Origin: Triops longicaudatus
Taxonomy: Eukaryota; Arthropoda; Branchiopoda; Notostraca; Triopsidae
DNA length: 64,000 nucleotides
Direction of reading: 5' to 3'
Assembly (NCBI GenBank): GCA_022885665.1
Contig: JAGQDJ010000115.1
Coordinates: 111,168-175,167, forward strand
Part shown: positions 37,001-46,835 of the stretch, one piece after another
Layout: every line of letters starts with the position of its first letter
Position numbering within the stretch: position 1 is the stretch's first letter
Translations under genes and position numbers: made by a program
The notes under the pieces: model-generated
The model's input: the letters and a program-made list of their open reading frames with translations, nothing else
Told to the model about the DNA's origin: nothing
The model's database searches: none

Positions 37001-38991
37001 GTTTTTGCAATCTAACAAGGCATTAAGTTCCACGTTGACCCTTTTTTTGACTGGTTCATGCCAACGTCCGGTGATGGGTAAACTTCCATATCTTCAATTC
37101 AGTTTTGTATTATGTAGATTAATAGTTTGTAATAAGTACTCTCTAGTATTATACTCATTATTCTACCCATACCTATATACACAGTATATGTGTACACAGA
37201 TTACTGTTTAATCCTCAACGGAAAAGTGCAAATAATTTTATAATTGTGCTGTAAAACGAAGTATGAAAGTGACACGTAGCAAGTTGATTCTGGAAACGCT
37301 GGAGAAGTGTGACTTTCTAACATGAGAAGTACACACGTATAGAAACTTCGTAATGCCAACGCGGTGATGGTACAAGCGAATCTGTGATGAATTCAGTTTT
37401 CCTTCTTCCTCATATTCCATGCAGAATATTAAATACAATTCTTTAATTCGGCATTGCGCTTACTCTTCTACCGATTTTTACTCCATTGCTGCGCTTTTAA
37501 AGTCTTGGCTTTACTTTGATTATTTGTGTAATATGCGAGTGAGATTACAACGTGCAAGCAGCTGTAATAAGCGACATGATAAAGTTGTTGATTCTATAAA
37601 CACTGGGAAATATGCATGTCTTCACTGAAATTGAGAGAGAGCAAAGACGCATCTCGCAGGAGTAATTGTAAGATGTTTTTGATAAGGTAAGCAAGATAAG
37701 GAAGGTAGGCTTTGTGTCAAAAAAACAAGGGTAAGCCATTATGAAGTAGTTAACACCTCTGTTGTTTATTCGGATCCAATCTTAATTCTCCGTCAGAATT
37801 TTTGCACCAAAAAGTTTTATTGGCTTTCTTGACGCTTGTTTAGAAACGTATTTAACCAAGTGTCTTGACTTTCTGAAATTCAATAATAATAAAAGCGGGT
37901 TTCGCGGTTCGCATAAAGTTTATTGAATAAACATTTACACCTGTGGAATGCACTGCACTTCTAACGTAGACTTGCCCCGTGGATTATAGTGATCCGAACC
38001 GAAAAATATACTGCATATTTCAGAACAATAAAATTACAAAAAAAAAAAAAAATCAGAAGAGAACCGAGCTTCAAAAAAGAAGGGGGGGGGGGGCAAACAG
38101 GTGTCTATTAAAATGAAAAGGAGCACAGAAAAATGACAACGCATTCGCTTAGCTACTCAAGGGCAACAGGACAGTGTTGGGGCGTACTATTTTCTTATAT
38201 AGGAACATTACTTGGCTGTGCGACGGCCCAAAGCAACTCGGGCCCACTTCGCATTCTTCATTTTTTATTTTACAGAATGGGGGAGGGACTTTCAAAGTCA
38301 AAGCGAAGAGACAGCGCAATACAAGTATCTACTTCTTTTGTAGTCCAGCTATTATAACCTATAGTAAAATCACCGCTCTTCACGTGGATTCTCAACGCGT
38401 ATCACAATAATGACAGAAAACGACATGAATCGCTGTTCAGGTTTGTACCTTTTTTTCTTGCATGTGAAAACTCTGGAATACGAAGGAATAAGTTTGCAAT
38501 GTTTCCGTCGCTGCTTCCGTTTCACTGACGTTGGCAACACAGCCCCGTTTTTTGAAGTAAAAAGGGAATTCCTTCCGTCTCCTCGAGCAGTAGCATTTGC
38601 ACTGCTTACCACGCGTTCACTCTTCGCGATATTCAAACCCTCCACGTATTGTTTGTATAACATTAAGCCATCGCTCTAATAAGAGACCTAATTGCCTACA
38701 ATATCTTAAAACTCTATATTGCACACCAAAATCATTGAAGCAGATCATCGACACAAAATTACACACGGTTTAGAACGCCCAACTCCCGCAAACATTAAAC
38801 CTTTACAGTTGCGTTCTTCATAGAGCTTGGCTAACGAGCTGTTCTGTCTTTTTATACAAAAACTTGAAACAGGTCTCTTTTGCAGGAGGGAAAAGATTAG
38901 TATACTTTGAGAAAAAACATTCTCTGTTAAAAAAACCGCAGCCAGGGTGAAAAAGTTCAAAACTGACACAGGCTTTTTTTTACAACTCATG

Positions 38992-40728
38992 TCATAAAGA
39001 AGTGGCGGACGCAGATGGATTGTGGTGAACATGGGGATTAGAGTGACCGTGATGCATCCCCTGGTGATAAAAATTCTGATAATAACTGCTGTTATCATGC
39101 AGAGTTGGTTGCCCCATACTCCCCACGCCAGTCTGTCCAATTGTGGTGGCATAGCCACCGTACGGCGACATGTCAAACATTTTGATGTCGTTCTTGACAT
39201 CCGAAGCGCCAGGTAGCAGCCTCTGAATGGAGAACGGATGAGGCGTCAAGTAAGGTGCGTCTTTAAACCCGGCATGGAGTCCCAAATGCCCGCCGAATAA
39301 TTGATGATTGGCTTGCAGCGTCATGGGATCATAACGCTGTGATAAATTGCCCAAATCCATTGCTGGGTCACACTTATCGTATTTCTCATACTTTTCGTAC
39401 TTTTCATACTTTTCGTATTTCTCGTACTTGTACTTTTCAATAAAGCGGTCGTCATGGCACACCAACTGCTCATGTTGCACCACCGACGCGGGAATCGACG
39501 CTGCCACGGCTTCAGGACTCATGCTTTCCAGCGGGTCATCGCCGTTGAGCATGCTGGGGAGCACGGAACCATTGCTGCTGCCGCCGGTGCTGGCCAATTT
39601 GTCGTGCAGGGAGGAGTTCTTGTGACTCGGGTGCAAGCTGGTCGTGTTGCCGTGTTGCTGCTGCGGGTTAACCGACCGCGCTGAATGATGGTGAAGCTTA
39701 GTCACCAGATCTTCCGAGCCGGGGTTGCTGCTGCCGTCGTCACTGTGCAGCTGAGATTCGGACATTTTACGATGCAAATCACCCCCCGCTGAACTATCAT
39801 TGATGTGCTTGTGCACTTGACGGACGGCCTCGCGTTTATCGCATTTAAAGCGTTTTTGCCGCCGCAAGTAGCAGCCATTTTCGAACATGTTGCCGGAATC
39901 CGGGTGCAGAGACCAAAAAGAGCCTTTGCCGGGCTTGTCGGGCGTCCGGGGCACTTTTATGAAACAGTCATTGAAGGATAAGGAGTGACGGATGGAGTTT
40001 TGCCAGCGCTGCTGATTTTGGCGGTAAAACGGGAACAGATCCATAATGAATTGATAGATTTCGCTTAACGTCAGCATTTTGCTAGGGGCGTTTTGGATGG
40101 CCATGGTGATGAGCGAGATGTAGGAATAGGGCGGTTTGGCATGGGTGTAACTGCGGCGGTAGGCTTTGTCATTGCGGACGCGTAAACTGTTGGGATCTGT
40201 CGACAGGTCCGTCCCGGCTGACGGCCGGTTCATGGAAACCGGGGCCAAAGCGCTAGTCATGGAGCCCACGGGTCCCAAAGACGAGCCCATGCATTGTCCC
40301 ATGCCAATGGAATTCATCGCGCCAGCCGGGCCGCCCATGCTGTGATAAGAGCTCATGCCACTCATCGACGGTGACATACAAGAGGCATTCATGCCAGCCG
40401 CAGCCATCGCACTGAAGCCCGACGTCATGCCGAAGACTCCAGCTGCTGCCGCCGCGGAAGAACTCACTTGGCTCGCAGAAGAACAAGAGCCGCCCGTGCT
40501 GCCCATTCCGACATTCATGCAACTCATGTTCATACCGTTCATACTGGAGTAGCCGGCCGCCGCTGCTGCCGTCACCGGCAAGGACATGGAAGAAATGGCA
40601 CTACTCGTCGAATTCATCACTGCGGCTGTGGCGGAGGACGAAACCAAGCTCGTGGGACTGGAAATGGAAATCGATTCCGAATAAAGTTTCTGGGGCAGCA
40701 TACTACCCGAAACAGTGTCCGACAGCAT
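38992..40728 (-). CDS. fkh: Fork head / FoxA transcription factor, single exon, 578 aa
   Basis: This is a winged-helix DNA-binding transcription factor of the FoxA (HNF3) class, which opens chromatin and directs gut and endoderm genes. The fork head domain is at about residues 197-285, with RRSYTHAKPPYSYISL, WQNSIRHSLSFNDCF and GKGSFWSLHPDSGNMFENGC, all diagnostic for FoxA. The N-terminus is rich in Ser, Met, Ala and Gly with YSSMNGMNM, like the FoxA N-terminal activation region. HPFSIQRLL (about 497) followed by DIKMFDMSPYGGY corresponds to the C-terminal FoxA conserved region. A KYE tandem repeat at residues 431-453 and His/Ser-rich stretches are low complexity. The gene has no intron, as is common for invertebrate fork head genes. 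Start: first ATG of the open frame, shortly after an in-frame stop; stop codon TGA. Confidence 0.97.
   Translation of the reverse strand: MLSDTVSGSMLPQKLYSESISISSPTSLVSSSATAAVMNSTSSAISSMSLPVTAAAAAGYSSMNGMNMSCMNVGMGSTGGSCSSASQVSSSAAAAAGVFGMTSGFSAMAAAGMNASCMSPSMSGMSSYHSMGGPAGAMNSIGMGQCMGSSLGPVGSMTSALAPVSMNRPSAGTDLSTDPNSLRVRNDKAYRRSYTHAKPPYSYISLITMAIQNAPSKMLTLSEIYQFIMDLFPFYRQNQQRWQNSIRHSLSFNDCFIKVPRTPDKPGKGSFWSLHPDSGNMFENGCYLRRQKRFKCDKREAVRQVHKHINDSSAGGDLHRKMSESQLHSDDGSSNPGSEDLVTKLHHHSARSVNPQQQHGNTTSLHPSHKNSSLHDKLASTGGSSNGSVLPSMLNGDDPLESMSPEAVAASIPASVVQHEQLVCHDDRFIEKYKYEKYEKYEKYEKYEKYDKCDPAMDLGNLSQRYDPMTLQANHQLFGGHLGLHAGFKDAPYLTPHPFSIQRLLPGASDVKNDIKMFDMSPYGGYATTIGQTGVGSMGQPTLHDNSSYYQNFYHQGMHHGHSNPHVHHNPSASATSL
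39371..39438 (-). repeat. 9-bp coding tandem repeat (Lys-Tyr-Glu)
   Basis: About seven units of a 9-base repeat encode KYE in the linker of FoxA, between the DNA-binding domain and the C-terminal conserved region. Synonymous codons vary among units (AAA/AAG, TAT/TAC), so the array is not a fresh slippage product; the last unit ends in KYDK. Confidence 0.9.
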
Positions 40729-43218
40729 TACACTTATAGTAATATCATCGTTGCAGTGTTAACAGGTAAAACGGGTTAGACACGTGAAATTTCCCAAGTT
40801 TCTAAGCAACTACAGCACTCGGAGAATGTTTAGAAACTATCAAGGGCGAATGACGCTCACAAACGCATTCAATCTCTCAACTTGAAAATGTTGTGGAGCT
40901 GATAAAGCAGACAGCGCGGCATATCGTTCGGTTTCAACGTCCCGACACTTATCTTGCGTTTGGATAACGTACAAGGAAGTTAGCACATTCTACACCACCT
41001 ATGCGAGCCCCCTTTTTACGTTTCAAAACAAATGATACGCACCGGCCAGACCAATTTGCATTTGATAAAGACACCAAAAGGAATTATGTCCACGAGCACA
41101 GCTGGGTATTACTTGCGCCGATAACACTTCGCTGCACAGCAACCCACCTTTAAGGACCCCGAAATCAAAAATGGTCCAATAATTACAACGTTTAAATTTC
41201 AACAATTCTTTCCGCTCTTTCACGTAGTCGACTCGCCAGAAATGTTTCGGGCACGGAACGGTAAAGGAAGGTTCGGTCAACAATCAAGTGAGTAAATCCG
41301 AAGGAAAACACAATTGCAGCAATTTTTTCGGTTTGGGCGCTCCCGAAGAGATCTCGTTACGCATTCAGTATGTGGCGGTTGGTAAAGAAACGAGTGAGTG
41401 GTGGGGGGTTGAGGGGTTGACTGTTTTTCTGAATTAAGTGTACTCTTTGCGTTCACACTCCTGCTTTGACTAACAAGATGTGGGGTTTTTATGTGCGTTT
41501 CGTCGGTAAAGTCCACAATGGGAACACCGCTGGAGCTGGCAAGCAAGTAAAGTTAGCCGGCCCCCCAAAAAAGCCTTTTGGCCCCCACGGTTGGGCCCTA
41601 ATGGGAAAGCCAAACACTCGGGACAACCCTCACTTGCTTGCGATGACGGTGAGGACGCGTAAACGTACTGCACGGAAGAGTCGGGAGAATAAGCAAGTTC
41701 TCTTCGTCACGTGTGTGCACTGCGCCCTGATGACAATCAGCGATAGTGCCTTGCTTGGCTTGACTTGCAGACTTGAGTGACATAAAACGCCTCTTTCAGA
41801 CCTCCCCGTGCCCTTAAACCACGCCTAACGCTTCTGCTGCTGACGGCTCGGGGGAGCTGGCCGGTGCTACACCATCGCTTGCCAATCGAACGCCGCGGCG
41901 TGCTGTTACCAACGCTGGCACTGCGCGTCCATTGGCAGGATTTTCCCAGGGCGAGATAAAAGCGAAAAAAGAGACCCCTGTGATATGGAAATTTGCTCTT
42001 GGGAGGGTAACTTCTTGTCATGCCCCCCACCTCCTCCTGTTGCCATGGTGAACAAGAGGAGGGAGAAAAGGACGTCGACGACGGCGGACGTCGCTTCGTC
42101 CGCCAATGTCCTTCGTGTCGCACTATAGCCCACAGAATCTCCACAGTATCGCTTCTAGACTTCCCCGTGCGGTGAAAAAGTTTGTGTGGCCGTAACCGAT
42201 TTACCAAGATCAAAGCCCGCCAGGATTGCGAAGCGTGCTGATCCGCGCTTTGCGAGATTTGCCCCCTCCTTCTCTTCCCTGAAAAGCTTCAACAAGGAGT
42301 ACCGATAGAGAAATTTCTCTGTGAGCTTTTTTCTTTTAAAAAATAGGAATGAAAAGAAAGGTGGGTTTAGGTAAGAAAAAATGCAGTGTTTGATTTCGCA
42401 TTCCTGCGCTAATCATTTTTTAGTAGATTATTTACATGTGTCATTTGGCAGGGAAGAGCAGAACTTGACGAATAGACCTGGAACTGTGGGAACCGGTTTG
42501 TCACACAATGGTTCGAAAAGGTCTTCTTGCTTATTTGCCCCTGCTAAGATCCCACAAACTTGGTTAACTCCTTCATAGAGTGGGTGGTAGTGTACCTTTT
42601 TTGCATTTGTTGTGTGTGGTGTGAAGGTATGAGAGAGGGATGTTGTATGTAGAGACCGTTCTGCGACATTTTGAATGAAACGGAGGGACATTTTTCTCAC
42701 ACCAAATACGTGAAAGAGCCAGCAGAACAAAAGGAAGTGACACCTTGGGTGCTTTACGTCATAGCGTGAAAGTGCTGTCATTGAAACCAGCCTTCTGCCT
42801 TTTTGGTTGAGGTGGAGTTGTTAAAAGGCCTGGCTCATTAGCACCTGACTGACGAAGAAGAATTCTCAGAAAAACAGACGGAGGGGAGAAACACCGTTCC
42901 TTATGGCTTCGCGGCAGGAATTAATGGCTGGATAGAGACTCCATGTGAGAAATTTTACGGGTCATCTCCTTTTATCTTTATTCGGGTCAAAACGGGTCAG
43001 ATTAAGCGTACTTTAGGGAGTTTTCAAGCATACAAAACAATGCCATCAAATATGTTAGGAAGTGAAATGGCATAGTGTAAAATGCGTTTTTTTCAGAGAA
43101 AATACAGTATTTAAGGAAAGAGACACGCTGGGGGAGGCTTTTGTCCCTTATCTCCCTTTTCAGCGCGTGAGGACACGTGGTATACGTAGATAATTGGAAT
43201 TCATCCGGGCGGATCAGG
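40729..43218. other. Intergenic between FoxA and IFT46
   Basis: The part at 41500-42250 is richer in G+C and CpG than the surroundings, with CGACGACGGCGGACGTCG near 42076. It lies upstream of the FoxA start and could be promoter-proximal or enhancer DNA. Open frames there (41466-41780 on + and 41737-42213 on -) overlap one another in opposite directions and show no domain or splice signals; I treat them as by-products of base composition. Confidence 0.45.
42977..42982 (-). promoter_or_regulatory. Possible poly(A) signal of IFT46
   Basis: AATAAA on the minus strand, about 240 bases after the IFT46 stop codon. Position is reasonable; no cleavage site can be seen. Confidence 0.35.
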
Positions 43219-45186
43219 TCAATTGTCAAATTTCATAACGGACCTCCCCTGCTGTCGCAGCTTGCGGATTTCGGTGTAAAGCGTGAAGAGCAAGTGAAGA
43301 GACTGCGCCTTCGACTTATATACGGGTATATCGAGAAGGCCTATGATAGATGACAGTACGTAGTTATCTGAGCTCTATTTTATCGCTTGCTCTTACCGCA
43401 GACAATATCAGCATATTCAGCTAAATCACAGTCCAGATCCGGTGGAGGCAAACCTTTCTCCTGGATTATGTCTTCCACCTCAGGTGGCCATTGTTGGATT
43501 AAACTGTCAATGTCTGGCATAGGTCTAAAACACAACGAGAAGATAGATAAAAATAAAATATATCGGTAAAATAAAACTAAAAAAAATCTGAGGCTTTAAT
43601 CGATGTGTACGACGAAGTTTAATTAACTAATGTTAACATTGAAGTTTAGGGAGTCATATTTATAACTCAAAGTCAGAGTTCATGAAGTTAAAGTTTCGTT
43701 AAACTTATAGTCGAAGTAAAAGCCAAAATTAGGCACGTACGTACAGAACTTCAGACAACCTGCAGTAGTTTGAAGGTGAAACATATATAAAGTAGGAATT
43801 GTATAATCTGGTGAAATTTGTTAAAAAAAAATAAAAAATCACAGGAATGAATTGAGTTACTTGCTGTAAGTTAACGTAGGGGGAGGCTTAGCTCTATGCA
43901 ATTCACTAATGTCCTTGATCCATTTATCGATAGCTTTTCCATTCTTAGAGAGATCATCTATTTTTTTCACGACCTACAAATATTTTTTTAGCCAGAAGTC
44001 GGTAAGAGGCTTTACGGTAACGGTTTTACCAAAGCTTTGGCGGAGCTTTGCTTGGATATAGCCCGTAACTGAAGCTCTAAAACCGACGGGTCACTCTGTT
44101 GTATAGATGGTTCGTCAAGCACGGTAAGCCCAAACACTTCTGGCTGTCCGTCAGGCCTCAGCACTTTCAGAAAAGCGTCGATGTCACCCACCGCCGGAAT
44201 GTAGTCTGGTACAAATGGCCGTAACTTGGGTTCTAATTCTATCGTCTGTGGATTGTACCTGAAAAGTCAACTTTAATTAGCTTTAATGCTTAAGTACTAG
44301 GTTGTTGACATGAGCTTACATTGTAATATACTGAAAGAGTTCCTTGATCTCGGCCGAAACTGGCAAGTTAGCATATTCTGCTGGATCGTACAATCTAAAA
44401 TCAAATGGACACAATCCATAAACTGTACGTATCTGGTTGTTTTACTTTGCACGCCAATAAAAAGACCCACGCGTAACGGTCTTAACCGCATGGCACTGGC
44501 CAACAATGAATGTCTCCACTGCGAGAACCTTGCTGTGGGCCCGTGTGTTATCGTGTCTTCAGACAGACGGGCTTTTTGCGAAGTGGACTGCCGGGACTCA
44601 GGTCCAATGCTCAGGTTAGTATGGTGCATTCACAGTCCGCTTTGCAAAAATTCGGTCTTTTATAAAGAACCTTTATGAAATGCTAGCGACGGATGGCGCA
44701 GGCAGCCAATGTTACCACAGGGCCATTTGCATGGGTCTTTTTATTTACATTTTTGTTCAGTTACTAGTATCGTTATTTTTATGAAATTTTACCCTTCAAT
44801 CTCTAACGTTCTATCGCTTTGAGAATCGTCCTCATCTTCTCCGTCGTCGTCACCCTCATTAGCAGTCTGATTGCTCAGCTCTGGCAGTATCGTCCTATTG
44901 TCACTTGGCTGCAGCACGCGTGATCCTGCGGTAGCAGGCCTGGCGGATGGGGAATCCTGTAAGTACAACAATACAGCTAATTACAATTGGCCATATTTTT
45001 TATACGTTTCATACGTGCTGGTGGCGCTGATCCTCCTCGTCGCTCCATTCTTGTTCTGCCGGTAGTACATTTCTTTCGGAAGACTGTTGAATTTCGGTTA
45101 ATAAAGGAAATACTTGATAAAAATTGCAACCTATCGCACCTTACCTTTTGTAGTAGCGTATCGTCTTCAAAATTGTCAGCTTCCAT
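43219..45186 (-). CDS. IFT46: Intraflagellar transport protein 46 (IFT-B), 7 exons, 290 aa
   Basis: IFT46 is a subunit of the IFT-B complex that carries cargo in cilia and flagella. Exons (minus order): 45186-45145, 44956-44793, 44394-44320, 44258-44030, 43973-43861, 43524-43397 and 43340-43219 (TGA); all introns are GT-AG and phases join exactly. After an acidic N-terminus (EGDDDGEDEDDSQSD) comes the conserved core: YDPAEYANLPVSAEIKELFQ, then PDYIPAVGDIDAFLKVLRPD, LDEPSIQQSDPSVLEL, KAIDKWIKDISELHRAKPPP and GLLDIPVYKSKAQSLHLLFT. These match the IFT46 family throughout. Length is close to the usual 300 or so. The start is the ATG at 45186; an upstream in-frame stretch lacks another ATG nearby. 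A dispersed repeat lies in intron 2. Presence of this gene implies the animal makes some ciliated cells, such as sensory neurons or sperm. Confidence 0.95.
44470..44735. repeat. Dispersed repeat, copy 2 (in IFT46 intron 2)
   Basis: CGCATGGCACTGGCCAACAA and CCTTGCTGTGGG match copy 1 at 33124-33175, and CACAGGGCCATTT matches its right part. The copy lies wholly inside the intron between 44394 and 44793 and does not touch splice sites. Confidence 0.5.
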
Positions 45187-45972
45187 AACAGAATTGTTTT
45201 TACTCACTAATCTTGGTGCACTGAAACTTTTGTATGTTGTGGAAGGGCCCGTTTAGTTACTATGTCAACGAGACGCGCGGGGAGAGACCTGCGCGGGGAC
45301 CGGTAAGTAGTTTTAATACGTATTAACGACGGGTGCCCGTTCACATTCCTTCATATCTTGCTTGTGTATTCGGTTTTAAAAGACAAGACGTAATAAACAG
45401 AATGCAAAACAAATTATATGCCAAAGTGAAATCAGACAGAAATTAAAATATTTTTTTTCTTAATTTTTTGTTTTTGCTTGTATTTCGTGTTATGTTCGAA
45501 AGGTACACTAAAGATACACTAAAAGAAAATTTTACATAGCTCTTTAAACGCTAAATCTGCACAAGAGCGCTTGGCGAGCGAATAAATCAGTTGCGAGGAT
45601 AAACATATTTTGCATTTGTAATCAATTTTAATTTTGCCAGGGTATTAGTTTATCCCTTTAAAACAATACGAATTATAAAAAAAACAATTATCATAAAAAA
45701 CACAATGGTAAAATATCACCAGAAAACATGAGCGAAAAAAATGTTGTGAAAATCGATGTCAGACAATACACAAAAATTTTGTAAACAAAGTCGTGAGTTA
45801 AAATTAAGGCAAAACAAGTTAAAGGAATGAAAATAAATAAATTTTGTCCAGAGATTCAACAAAGTTTCTGCGGTCTGCCGAGCATCCGAAATAAACGTAC
45901 ACTTTCGCTCTTACTGCGCAGCTTCCCAGTTGGAATTCAAGCGAATCTTGGTGTCCAACTACGAACATAAAG
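45187..45972. other. Intergenic between IFT46 and the unknown minus-strand gene
   Basis: AT-rich and non-coding. It holds the 5' region of IFT46 (right after 45186) and the 3' region of the next minus-strand gene. No TATA or initiator pair was recognised. Confidence 0.5.
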
Positions 45973-46835
45973 TTATTGCAATTTGTAAGTTGTTGTTTTT
46001 ACTGTAGTGGTAACTTTATTGCAAGTTTTGCCATTTACTTGTGGTCCGACAGTTCCGTCCGGCTGCAGAGTAAACTTCTGATAAGCAAATCCCAGCGATA
46101 GTGGACCTTTAATACCCAAGTCATTAACGTGGTTGTCAATAAGTTGCTTAAGTTCCAAGCTGTCAGCGTACAATACATCACTGATAATGTAAACGGACTT
46201 GGCCTCTTTGAGATCTGCAAAAAGAGAGGGACGAAAATTGAAAATATGTCACAACCCAACCCGCGTAATCCGTACATCGGTTCGTCATGTCCAAAACCAA
46301 ATCTCCCATGGCTAGCGTTAAAGGGACCACAGTTTTCTGCAAGCCGGTAACACTGAGTTTGACAAACTTTCCACTTTTCTCCGATCCAGCGCGCCACTAA
46401 ATAAGATTCATCGTTAAACTATCCAGTTCTAGATTACTATATTTGTTACCTCGAAAGTGGTAGGAATCTTGAGTTTCTCTACAGTAGGCTTCCCAGCATG
46501 CAAGATAAGGTCAATGTTGGACTTCTCTTTGTTGCACAAGTCGGCTAAATGGCCAACCATCCGATAAGTTCCGCTGGGGTTCTTAATCTTGTCCAAAGGG
46601 TTCTTTACACGAAAATGGCTGTTATCTCCGTGTGAATCTATTACCATCTTCTTACCTTGTTTGATTTGACGAAAATACAGAACAGATCGTATGACTCAAT
46701 TTGGGTGAGATCAGGCACCGGTACGAGTTGTTCACCCATGATCATTTTCCCCAGTTCAAAACGGAATGCCGGCCATATTTTAGCGGGATAGCCTTTTTGT
46801 ATCTTTCCTAACACTGCTTGTTCAAGATTTGCCAT
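45973..46835 (-). CDS. Unrecognised protein, about 252 aa, one frame break
   Basis: I do not recognise the family. Pieces on the minus strand: 46835-46656 (60 codons, from ATG MANLEQAVLGKIQKG), 46647-46450 (66 codons), 46396-46261 and 46214-45973 (TAA). The last two junctions are GT-AG with exact phase, and the 46450/46396 junction is phase 0. Between the first two pieces the frame shifts by one base although only eight bases separate them: after SNK the frame runs into GTA AGA AGA TGG TAA, while the next piece opens at ATGGTAATAG. No intron fits this gap. Either one base is missing in the assembly, the gene is damaged, or translation starts at 46647. The product is soluble-looking, Lys-rich at the end, with no signal peptide or membrane segment and few cysteines. 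It is closely upstream of IFT46 in the same orientation. Function unknown. Confidence 0.6.

Larger units (their letters stand above)
20748..38991. other. Gene-poor intergenic region (18 kb)
   Basis: No open frame here shows a domain, a codon-like pattern or consistent splice sites. Separate structures are listed in their own entries: a TTAGG-like block at 23590-23830, a hairpin at 24176-24210, a MITE at 27454-27580, a tandem-repeat relic at 30890-31370, an ambiguous base at 32477, a dispersed repeat at 33100-33375 and a CCTAA-like block at 33540-34095. A GA-rich run (GAGAGAGAGAGAGG) is present near 31781-31795. It may hold distal regulatory DNA for fork head, but this is only inference from position. 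Confidence 0.5.

Noticed and set aside
41466..42213. 104- and 158-codon frames upstream of FoxA
   Set aside because: Opposite-strand overlap in CpG-rich DNA, with Arg/Ser-rich peptides typical of non-coding GC-rich sequence.
46035..46397. Alternative frame (ARWIGEKWKVCQTQCYRLAE) over exon 3 of the unknown gene
   Set aside because: It looks protein-like, but only the other frame joins both neighbouring exons in phase.
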